Shown: one piece after another, positions 1-5,221 of the stretch
How the letters are laid out: every line of letters begins with the position of its first letter
Position numbering within the stretch: position 1 is the stretch's first letter
Assembly (NCBI GenBank): GCA_016869015.1
Contig: VGFB01000365.1
Span: 1-5,221, forward strand
Length of the DNA: 5,221 bases
Direction: 5' to 3'
Origin: Armatimonadota bacterium
GTDB taxonomy: Bacteria; Armatimonadota; Zipacnadia; Zipacnadales; VGFC01
Position numbers and translations under genes: made by a program
The notes under the pieces: generated by a model
What the model saw: the letters and a program-made list of their open reading frames with translations, nothing else
Databases searched by the model: none
Told to the model about the DNA's origin: nothing

Positions 1-632
1 GCCATGGCGGTCACCGCGTTCACGCCCAGCTCGGGAACCGAGGTGTGCACGGAGTTCCCGTGGGTGCGGACCTTCAGGCGCACCGCGCCCTTCGCGGCCG
101 CGATCAGCTGCAACTCGCTCGCCTCACCCACGATCGCGCCGTCGGCGCGGCCGCCCCGGACGACCCAGTCGCGAATGCCTCGGAACCCGCCCTCCTCATC
201 GCCGCTCGCCAGCAGCTCGATGGTCGCCGGGGGTTGCACGCCGTCGGCGACGAGCCCGGCGAGAGCGCACATCGCGGCGGCCAGCGTGCCCTTGTCGTCG
301 CACGCCCCGCGCCCGATGACGCGGCCGTCGCGGATCTCCCCGGAGAACGGATCGCCGGCCATGCCCTCGGTCGGGACGGTATCGGTGTGCGCATCCAGCA
401 GCAAGCGTCGCGGCCCGGCCCCCGGCACGACCGCCGAGACGTTGAAGCGGCCGGAGAGGAACTCACGGCGGTCGGCCGACACCCCCCGCGCCCGCAGCCA
501 CTCGAGGACGAAGGCGCTGATGTCCGCCTCGCGCCGGCCGGGCAGGTCCTCCCCGGCGGGGCCGGGGTTGGTGCTCTCAATGCGCACCATCTGGGCGGTC
601 AACTGGGCGACGAGGGGCGGGGAATCAGACAC
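1..632 (-). CDS. M20-family metallopeptidase/deacylase (ArgE/DapE-like), 3' end outside the window
   Basis: This is the first 210 residues of a zinc-dependent amidohydrolase of the M20 family, which includes acetylornithine deacetylase, succinyl-diaminopimelate desuccinylase and dipeptidases. Seen: the metal-site motif DAHTDTVP (residues 80-87, with H82 and D84), GRGACDDKG (107-115, with D112 aligning to the metal-bridging Asp of DapE), GDEEGG (144-149, with E146 as expected general base and E147 as metal ligand), and GEAS (169-172, with E170 as ligand). The start of the dimerisation domain follows (KGAVRLKV, then H196 in a GNSVHTSVPELG stretch). The last metal-binding His would lie beyond the left edge. 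There is no signal peptide, so the enzyme is probably cytoplasmic. The GTG start at 632 is chosen because AGAGGG (646-641) precedes it by 8 bases and the family N-terminus begins there. It lies 74 bases downstream of mgtE on the same strand. Substrate cannot be assigned: ArgE, DapE and peptidase subgroups share these motifs. Confidence 0.93.
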   Translation of the reverse strand, partial: MSDSPPLVAQLTAQMVRIESTNPGPAGEDLPGRREADISAFVLEWLRARGVSADRREFLSGRFNVSAVVPGAGPRRLLLDAHTDTVPTEGMAGDPFSGEIRDGRVIGRGACDDKGTLAAAMCALAGLVADGVQPPATIELLASGDEEGGFRGIRDWVVRGGRADGAIVGEASELQLIAAAKGAVRLKVRTHGNSVHTSVPELGVNAVTAM

Positions 633-655
633 GGGTGCGTCCCTCTGCAGCAGTA

Positions 656-673
656 TCGGGACGGGAGTCCCGA
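656..673. other. Perfect hairpin between mgtE and the M20 gene
   Basis: Arms TCGGGAC (656-662) and GTCCCGA (667-673) are exact reverse complements around a 4-base loop. The hairpin lies in the 74-base gap between the mgtE stop and the GTG start of the peptidase, 23 bases before that start. No run of T follows on either strand, so it is not a standard intrinsic terminator. It could stabilise or separate the two transcripts, or bind a regulator; the sequence does not decide. Confidence 0.4.
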
Positions 674-706
674 CCTGCGAGTTCCGGATGGGCCATGGCT
701 GACGGA

Positions 707-2113
707 TCACATGCCGCGAAACGCGTTCAGCAACAGCGTCGCAAGGCCCAAGTAGATGATAAGCCCGAATACGTCGTTGAGCATGGTGGTGAGCGGACCC
801 GAAGCCAGGGCCGGGTCCGCCCCGAGTCGGTCGAAGAGGATCGGCACGAAGGTGCCGACGGTAGCCGCCCAGGTGATGGCGACGAACATCGAGAGCCCCA
901 CCACGAGGCCCAGCTGTGGTCCGCCGAAGAAGGCCCAACCGACCGCCCCAACGACCAGACCGCAGACCAGCCCCATGAGCGCCGCCGTGAGGAGTTCGCG
1001 CACGAACAGGCGGCGGATGCCGTAGCCCTGCAGCGTGCCCAGAGCGAGCGAGCGGACCACGATGGTGGCCGACTGCAGCCCGCTGTTGCCGCCCATGGCG
1101 GTGACCACCGGGATGAAAGCCGCCAGGAGAACGAGCGTCTCCCCGAGCGACACGCCGAAGAGCTTGACGATCGTGGCGGCGGTGATGCTGCCTGCGAGGG
1201 AAATGGAGAGCCACGGGAGGCGGATGAGGGCGACGGCGAGGCTCGACCGGCTGAGCAGATCTCGCGTATCCGTGCCCGCCATGCGCAGGACGTCTTCGGT
1301 GTGCTCCTCGGAGATGGCGTCCACCACGTCGTCGTGGGTCACGGTGCCCAGCAGCACGCCCAGCTCGTTGACCACGGGCACGGCCAGCAGGTCGTACTTG
1401 TCGACCAGCCGCCCCAGCTCCTCGCGGTCGGTGTCCGGACGCGCGGTGATCAGGTCGGTCGTCATCGAGTCGCCCAGGCCGGCGGAGGAGGGCAGGGTGA
1501 CCAACTGCCGCACGTCGATGACGCCGATCAGCCGCCGCGCCTCATCCACGACATACACGTACGCGGCGCCCTCGGGGTTGATGCCGCTCGCCCGCATGCG
1601 CTCGAGGGCCCCGCCCGCCGTCAGGTGGGCCGGGACGGCCACGTACTCGGTCGTCATCAGGCCGCCGGCGCTGTCCTCGGGGTACTCGAGGAGCTCCTCG
1701 ATCTCGTCGGACTCCTCATCGGGCATCAGCTCGAGGACACGCTGAGCCTGCTCGTCGTCCAGGCGGCTGACGATGTCCGCCCCCGCATCGGGGGGCATCG
1801 CGTCGATGATCTCCGCGAGCTCCTCATCCTCGGTGTGCTCCACGAGCTCGTCGCTGATGTGATCCTCGACCTCTTCCAGCACGACGGCGGCGTCATGGGC
1901 CTCCATCAGCCGGAAGACCTCGCGCCGCTCCTCCGGCTCCAGCATCTCGATCGCGTACGCGATGTCAATCGGGTGATACCCCGCGATCAGCCCTTCGACC
2001 GCCCCCCCGACTCCCGAGGCCACGGCCGTGCGAATGGCCTCGGCCACCGATCCGGGATCGCGTGCCCGTGCCACCTCGGGACGATAGCTGTGGCGCGGCG
2101 GAGGACTACCCAT
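707..2113 (-). CDS. mgtE: Magnesium transporter MgtE
   Basis: This is a full-length MgtE Mg2+-selective channel of the inner membrane, 468 residues against about 450 usual for the family. Domains in order: an acidic, alpha-helical N domain (about 35-150, rich in Glu and Asp, the Mg2+-sensing part); a tandem CBS pair (about 152-215 and 216-275, each opening with an MTT motif); a plug-helix region (about 276-295); then five hydrophobic membrane segments from about 297 to 466. The family signature PVVTAMGGNSGLQSAT (335-350) is intact. The last segment has the DPALASGPLTTMLND motif (433-447), where D447 corresponds to the pore Asp known from Thermus MgtE. By family knowledge, the cytosolic domains close the pore when Mg2+ is high. 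The frame stays open upstream to an ATG at 2296, but those 61 extra residues are Arg/Ala-rich, unlike the family, and overlap the divergent promoter and gene. The ATG at 2113, with GGAG just upstream (4-base spacer), is preferred. Stop is TGA. Confidence 0.96.
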   Translation of the reverse strand: MGSPPPRHSYRPEVARARDPGSVAEAIRTAVASGVGGAVEGLIAGYHPIDIAYAIEMLEPEERREVFRLMEAHDAAVVLEEVEDHISDELVEHTEDEELAEIIDAMPPDAGADIVSRLDDEQAQRVLELMPDEESDEIEELLEYPEDSAGGLMTTEYVAVPAHLTAGGALERMRASGINPEGAAYVYVVDEARRLIGVIDVRQLVTLPSSAGLGDSMTTDLITARPDTDREELGRLVDKYDLLAVPVVNELGVLLGTVTHDDVVDAISEEHTEDVLRMAGTDTRDLLSRSSLAVALIRLPWLSISLAGSITAATIVKLFGVSLGETLVLLAAFIPVVTAMGGNSGLQSATIVVRSLALGTLQGYGIRRLFVRELLTAALMGLVCGLVVGAVGWAFFGGPQLGLVVGLSMFVAITWAATVGTFVPILFDRLGADPALASGPLTTMLNDVFGLIIYLGLATLLLNAFRGM

Positions 2114-2199
2114 CGTGCTCCGAAGACCCCGGATCGCCGCCTGCGAGCGGGGAAGCTGAGAACGCCCATTCGCTGCGAGACCGGGGTTGGCCTTCACGG

Positions 2200-2217
2200 G
2201 GCGCGCCCTTGCGCGCC
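2200..2217. other. GC-rich inverted repeat beside the divergent promoter
   Basis: GGCGCGC (2200-2206) and GCGCGCC (2211-2217) are perfect 7-bp arms around CCTT. The repeat lies 5 bases before the -35 box of the rightward promoter and about 87 bases before the mgtE start, inside the mgtE leader if that gene is transcribed from further right. It could be an operator or a leader hairpin. In DNA this GC-rich such repeats also arise by chance. Confidence 0.35.
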
Positions 2218-2222
2218 GACCG

Positions 2223-2251
2223 TTGACAATCCGCACGGCACACGGTAACCT
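2223..2251 (+). promoter_or_regulatory. Sigma70-like promoter for the DUF488 operon
   Basis: A perfect -35 box TTGACA (2223-2228) is followed, after exactly 17 bases, by TAACCT (2246-2251), which keeps the key T, A and final T of a -10 box. Transcription would begin near 2258, about 26 bases before the ATG at 2284, and the leader holds the ribosome site GGAGAG (2270-2275) 8 bases from that ATG. The rest of the divergent intergenic region (2114-2283) shows no equally good leftward promoter for mgtE. Confidence 0.7.
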
Positions 2252-2283
2252 GCAGGCTAGAGCCGCCCCGGAGAGCCCCCCAG

Positions 2284-3153
2284 ATGGCCGCGACAAAGCT
2301 GCCCCCCGGAAAGCGTCTGTTGGCGCACGTGCTCGAGGCCGCGGGCGGCGCCGCCTCGCGCACGAGGCTGATGAAGTGGCTCTTCCTGGTGGCGCGTGAA
2401 ACCAAGTGGGGACAGCGCAACTGCCCCTACGACTTCGTCCCTTACCGGTACGGCCCCTTCTCGTTCCTGGCCTACCACGACGTGCGAAAACTGGCGGACC
2501 AAGGCGCCGTTGAGGAGCGCGAGGACGAGATCAGTCTTGTCTCAGCTTGGCCGCCGGACGGTGGCGAGGCGCCGGACGCCGTCGCGGATGTGCACCGCAG
2601 GTACGGCTCGTGGACAACGACACAGCTGATGGCCCATGTCTATCGGGAGTACCCGTGGTATGCTCTGCTCAGTGAACGGCGTGATCTCGCTCCCGATGCC
2701 CCAACCCGGCGGATGGCCGCCCCCAGGACCTTCACCGTGGGATACGCGGGCCGAAACCTCGATGAGTTCCTCTCCCTGCTCCTGGAAGCCGAGTTGGCGG
2801 GGGTCGTCGACGTGCGCCACACGCCCGCCTCCCGGGTCTACGGGTTCGCCGGGAGCACTCTTGCGAAGCACCTGGACCGCCTCGGTCTGCGGTACGTCGC
2901 GTGCCCGGGCCTGGGGATACCCAGGGCGCAGCGCACCGGGAGCGACTCGCCCGCTGCGCGCCAGGCTCTCCTGGCGGCCTACGAAAGGCGCATCCGAGAG
3001 GGCGAGACCGAACTGCTTGACGAAGTGTCATCTCAGATGGCGGAGCGCCCCCTGGCGTTGGTGTGCATGGAGTCCGATCCCCTGACGTGTCACCGCAGCG
3101 TCCTGGCTGCGCTCGTGTCCGCACGCACCGGCCTGCCGGTGGAGCACCTGTGA
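2284..3153 (+). CDS. DUF488 protein with N-terminal YwgA/Panacea-like domain
   Basis: This is a 289-residue two-domain protein. The C-terminal half (about 149-289) is a DUF488 domain: it opens with TVGYAG (151-156), then VVDVRHTP (174-181, with D176 and R178), the Y-x-x-x-PGLGIPRAQR stretch (204-217), and the hallmark CMESDPLTCHR (261-271, with C261, E263, C269, H270 and R271). It ends in VEHL, as DUF488 proteins do. The N-terminal half (about 8-90) carries LMKWLFLVARE, YDFVPYRYGPFSF and a short helix-turn-strand ending GAVEERED. This pattern resembles YwgA and the SocA/Panacea (DUF4065) group, some members of which act as antitoxin-like or chaperone partners; that match is by eye and less certain. 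Biochemical function of DUF488 is not established; the conserved Cys, Glu, His and Arg suggest an enzyme or nucleic-acid-binding site. No signal peptide or membrane segment. The ATG has GGAGAG 8 bases upstream and a good promoter. The next gene begins 6 bases after the TGA, implying co-transcription. Confidence 0.9.
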   Translation: MAATKLPPGKRLLAHVLEAAGGAASRTRLMKWLFLVARETKWGQRNCPYDFVPYRYGPFSFLAYHDVRKLADQGAVEEREDEISLVSAWPPDGGEAPDAVADVHRRYGSWTTTQLMAHVYREYPWYALLSERRDLAPDAPTRRMAAPRTFTVGYAGRNLDEFLSLLLEAELAGVVDVRHTPASRVYGFAGSTLAKHLDRLGLRYVACPGLGIPRAQRTGSDSPAARQALLAAYERRIREGETELLDEVSSQMAERPLALVCMESDPLTCHRSVLAALVSARTGLPVEHL

Positions 3154-3159
3154 GAAGGC

Positions 3160-3684
3160 GTGCGGTTGGGGCGGATCAAGGTGCTCATCACGGTCAAGAC
3201 ATATCCGCAACCCTCGCGCAGACACGAGGAGGTCGTCTGCACGGCCGGAGTACGGGAGGCCGGCGGGTTCATCCGGCTCTACCCCATCCGTTTCCGTGCA
3301 CTGGCTGACGAGCATCAGTACCAGAAGTACCAGTGGATCGAGGTGGAGGCGGCCAAGCGCCGGGACGATCCTCGCCCCGAAAGCTACCAGCCGAACATCG
3401 ACACTCTTCGGTCCGTCGGGCCGAAGCTCGGCACACGGGACGGGTGGGCCGAGCGCAAGCGTCTGGTCCTGCCATGGGCTTCGGAGTCCATGGAGGAATT
3501 GAGACGCCGCCAGGAGACCGATGGGACGTCCCTGGGGCTGATCAAGCCGGCGGAGATCACCGATCTCACGGTGAGCCCCGGCGAGCGGCACTGGGATCCC
3601 CAGCGCGTGGCCTGGATGCAGCAGGCCAAGCTGATCGGCCCGGATCTGCGGCCGCTGCCTCCGGTACCCTTCTACTTCCGGTAG
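3160..3684 (+). CDS. Unnamed DUF488-partner protein, N-terminal part up to an in-frame TAG
   Basis: I do not recognise a named family. The 174 residues begin with a beta-strand-like segment (KVLITVKTYPQPS, 7-19), then EEVVCTAG (23-30), an IRLYPIRFR strand (38-46), KYQWIEVEAAKRRDDPRPESY (56-76, rich in charge), and end with a Pro-rich PPVPFYFR tail just before TAG. These look like parts of a conserved, soluble, probably globular protein with no membrane segments. The frame continues after the TAG with sequence that fits the same protein (see 3685-3969), so this is probably the N-terminal two thirds of a gene of about 269 residues. Start choice is uncertain: GTG at 3160 is only 1 base from GAGAAGG (3152-3158), whereas TTG at 3166 has a better 7-base spacing and GTG at 3181 is also possible. 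It follows the DUF488 gene by 6 bases and was probably translated from the same message. Confidence 0.75.
   Translation: MRLGRIKVLITVKTYPQPSRRHEEVVCTAGVREAGGFIRLYPIRFRALADEHQYQKYQWIEVEAAKRRDDPRPESYQPNIDTLRSVGPKLGTRDGWAERKRLVLPWASESMEELRRRQETDGTSLGLIKPAEITDLTVSPGERHWDPQRVAWMQQAKLIGPDLRPLPPVPFYFR
3682..3684 (+). other. In-frame TAG codon splitting the DUF488-partner gene
   Basis: The codon string runs TTC CGG TAG CGC TTC CGG TGC, so both flanks stay in one frame with no shift. Downstream the frame is open for 94 sense codons and reads as ordinary protein. TAG is one base change from TAC, TAT, CAG, TGG and others; an aromatic Tyr would fit the strand-like Phe/Tyr/Arg surroundings, but that is a guess. 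CTTCCGGT occurs twice exactly 12 bases apart (3675-3682 and 3687-3694), so a small in-frame duplication may be involved. Confidence 0.8.
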
Positions 3685-3969
3685 CGCTTCCGGTGCGCCG
3701 GCGCGGAGTGTAAGGGCCACGAGTGCATGATCGAGGACTGGGAGCTTGGAGTGCTGTACCTCAAGTTGTGCCGCGAGACCGGCAGCGAGGAGGAGGCCAA
3801 GACCGGCGTGCGGCGGAAGTTCCTGGACCAGATGTGCGCTGTGGACCGCGACACATGGCTGTTCATGGGTACGCTCAGGCCGCCCCTCCAGACGACATGG
3901 GTCGTTATCGGCGTGTTCTGGCCGCCCGCGCACCCGCAGCTTGCGCTGCCGCTAGGGGGCGCAGTGTGA
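3685..3969 (+). pseudogene. C-terminal part of the DUF488-partner protein, after the in-frame TAG
   Basis: These 94 codons directly continue the frame of the preceding gene and end in TGA. They begin RFRC and contain a Cys/His cluster, C-x4-C-x2-H-x-C (C179, C184, H187 and C189 of the joined protein), a likely zinc-binding knuckle. IEDWELGVLYLKLC follows, then a charged helix (EEEAKTGVRRKFLDQM), then DRDTWLFMGTL and a hydrophobic strand WVVIGVFWPP. The only ATG (3727) comes immediately after the last Cys of the cluster, so a protein started there (80 residues) would lack the whole cluster. An AAGGG 10 bases before that ATG could allow some re-initiation. I read this as the severed end of one gene, not an independent gene, unless the TAG is read through. 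It ends 19 bases before the next gene. Confidence 0.7.
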
Positions 3970-3988
3970 AGACGGGAGGACCTGTGAG

Positions 3989-5194
3989 ATGAGAGCCATC
4001 GAGGAGATGGACCTGTGGGTGTTGCAGGAGGAGCAGCGGGCGCTGGTGGAGATGATCGAGCGCACGTCGCTGGGGATGACGCGCGGGGCGAACTGGCTGA
4101 TCAGCGAGTTCGGGCCGGATGGGCCGATCATGCGCGACCGCGATGTGAGCTACTGTCACAAGGTGACCTGGGGGCTGTTCGAGGACGGGCGACTGGAGGA
4201 AGCGTGGCGGGTGCTGGACTGGCTCGAGGCCAACGCGAAGCAGGGGGTGGGGCAGTACTACTGCCCCGAGGAGCCGGCCTTCAACCGCGAGATGCAGCGC
4301 GTGTACCGGTTCCTGACGTTCGGGAAGGTGGCCGAGGCGCTGCGGCACCCGGGCATCGCGAACGATGAAACGCGCGAGGAGGTCTGCTCGTACCTCCACG
4401 AGACGGGCGGGTGCTTCGGGCACCCCGAGGACCCGGCGCTGCGGGTCCACCTGAACCCGCTGGTGACCTCCTTCTTCACCGAATGGGCCCTGCCCGCGGG
4501 GCTGGACGAGGCGGCGAGGAAGAGCGGCGACTTCCTCGTGATGATGACGGAGCTCAACGAGACGCACATGCAGGCCGAGCCCGGGCGGTTCTACTACCTG
4601 TATGATGCGGCCAAGGGGAAGCTCGTAACCGAGCCCCCCGACGGGCAGGCGGTAAACTGCCTCGTCGATACGGTGGGCACGCAACAGCACTTCTACTTCA
4701 TGGGCTGCTCGATGGCGGCGCTGGCCGACCTGTATCTCGCGGGGCATGGCCGGCAGTACCTGAAGGCGGCGAAGAAGCTGGCCGACTTCACGGAGCGCTG
4801 CAACCCGGAGGGGTTGCGATGGCCCTCGTACTGCAAGGTGGGCTGGGGCGCGGCGGAGCTGTACGCGGCCACGGGGCACCCGTGTCATCGGATCATGGCG
4901 GCGAACACCTCGGACATCACCTTCCTGGGCGCGCAGACGAAGGCCGGGGGCTGGGAGAGCATGCACTACCCGCTGACCGATGAGGGGAGCTGGCGCACCG
5001 TGGTCTACGACGGGCGCGGCCTCACCCCCAAGCGAGGGGAGCTCCCCGAAGATGACTCGTGGGCGTGGTTGTCGGGCCACGAGATCACCGGCGAGTTCCT
5101 GGGCGAGATGGGGCGGACGCTGAAGGTGTTCAAGGCGGCGCTCGGCCATGTGGAACGGCGGATCGCGCGGCTGGCGACGTGGGGCGACGCCTGA
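3989..5194 (+). CDS. Conserved 401-residue protein of unknown function, possible alpha/alpha-barrel
   Basis: I do not recognise a named family. The 401 residues have no signal peptide and no membrane segment, so a cytosolic protein is expected. Helix-like stretches alternate with loops rich in Gly, aromatic residues, Cys and His: GPDGPIMRDRDVSYCHKVTWGLF (42-64), GQYYCPEEPAFNREMQRVYRF (88-108), FYFMGCSMAALADLYLAG (235-252), CNPEGLRWPSYCKVGWGAAELY (271-292), GGWESMHYPL (320-329) and DDSWAWLSGHEITGEFLGEMG (355-375). Repeated helical hairpins with conserved residues in the loops are typical of (alpha/alpha)6 barrels, as in several glycoside hydrolases, lyases and epimerases, or of terpene-cyclase-type toroids; this is inference from pattern only. 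The Asp/Glu/His loop residues could form an active site. The ATG has a strong GGGAGGA (3974-3980) 8 bases upstream and lies 19 bases after the preceding TGA, so it may belong to the same operon, though its own strong ribosome site makes it independent of translation upstream. Stop TGA. Confidence 0.85.
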   Translation: MRAIEEMDLWVLQEEQRALVEMIERTSLGMTRGANWLISEFGPDGPIMRDRDVSYCHKVTWGLFEDGRLEEAWRVLDWLEANAKQGVGQYYCPEEPAFNREMQRVYRFLTFGKVAEALRHPGIANDETREEVCSYLHETGGCFGHPEDPALRVHLNPLVTSFFTEWALPAGLDEAARKSGDFLVMMTELNETHMQAEPGRFYYLYDAAKGKLVTEPPDGQAVNCLVDTVGTQQHFYFMGCSMAALADLYLAGHGRQYLKAAKKLADFTERCNPEGLRWPSYCKVGWGAAELYAATGHPCHRIMAANTSDITFLGAQTKAGGWESMHYPLTDEGSWRTVVYDGRGLTPKRGELPEDDSWAWLSGHEITGEFLGEMGRTLKVFKAALGHVERRIARLATWGDA

Positions 5195-5221
5195 CGCAGG
5201 CACGGAACGGCAACGGCGGAA

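Noticed and set aside
635..2248. Plus-strand open frame of 537 codons opposite mgtE
   Set aside because: It is antisense to a clear MgtE. Its His/Gln/Arg/Asp-rich composition is what high-GC codon bias produces on the opposite strand, and no domain is visible.
2114..2283. Mg2+-sensing riboswitch in the mgtE leader
   Set aside because: The leader available is short, and I see no arrangement of stems that I could match to a known Mg2+ riboswitch; only one simple hairpin is present.
3028..3933. Minus-strand open frame of 301 codons opposite the DUF488-partner gene
   Set aside because: Low-complexity composition with no motif, and the plus strand carries coherent protein across the same region.
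3727..3969. Independent 80-residue gene starting at ATG 3727
   Set aside because: Its frame is continuous with the upstream gene across the TAG, and protein-like codons, including a Cys/His cluster, extend upstream of the ATG to the TAG. A severed C-terminus explains it better, though re-initiation at AAGGG/ATG cannot be excluded.
5189..5201. Inverted repeat GCCTG-ACG-CAGGC over the stop of the last gene
   Set aside because: Arms of only 5 bp with a 3-base loop and no T-run; too weak to call a terminator.
3905..5203. Minus-strand open frame of 432 codons opposite the 401-residue gene
   Set aside because: The Arg/Pro/Leu/His-rich composition without motifs is typical antisense shadow. The plus-strand frame has a strong ribosome site and coherent protein sequence.

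Overview
The window is high-GC bacterial DNA with dense coding, GTG as well as ATG starts, clear Shine-Dalgarno sequences and one good sigma70-like promoter. There are no RNA genes, insertion sequences, CRISPR arrays or phage genes. The phylum cannot be fixed from the sequence. The mix of a large conserved unknown protein with ordinary housekeeping genes would suit a high-GC environmental or uncultivated lineage, but this is only an impression.

Layout: two gene groups diverge from an intergenic region at about 2114-2283. Leftward (minus strand) run mgtE, a CBS-domain Mg2+ channel/transporter (2113 to 707), and then an M20-family metallopeptidase of the ArgE/DapE type (632 to beyond the left edge). 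They are 74 bases apart, and the gap holds a perfect 7-bp-arm hairpin.

Rightward (plus strand), a TTGACA-17-TAACCT promoter sits 33 bases upstream of a DUF488 protein that carries an N-terminal YwgA/SocA (Panacea)-like domain (2284-3153). A few bases later starts a second, unnamed gene (3160-3969), which is split in frame by a TAG codon at 3682-3684. The reading frame continues beyond the TAG with protein-like sequence, including a Cys/His cluster, to a TGA at 3967-3969. Nineteen bases later begins a 401-residue, apparently cytosolic protein of a conserved but unnamed type (3989-5194), possibly an alpha/alpha-barrel protein.

The three rightward genes are spaced like one operon. The first two look like a functional pair: a DUF488 protein and an unknown protein with a possible zinc-binding C-terminal part. 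The in-frame TAG is the most noteworthy feature. It may be a recent nonsense mutation, a sequencing error, or, less likely, a read-through or recoded codon. All four complete genes or frames that end in the window end in TGA, so no TAG is seen used as an ordinary terminator at a gene end here.
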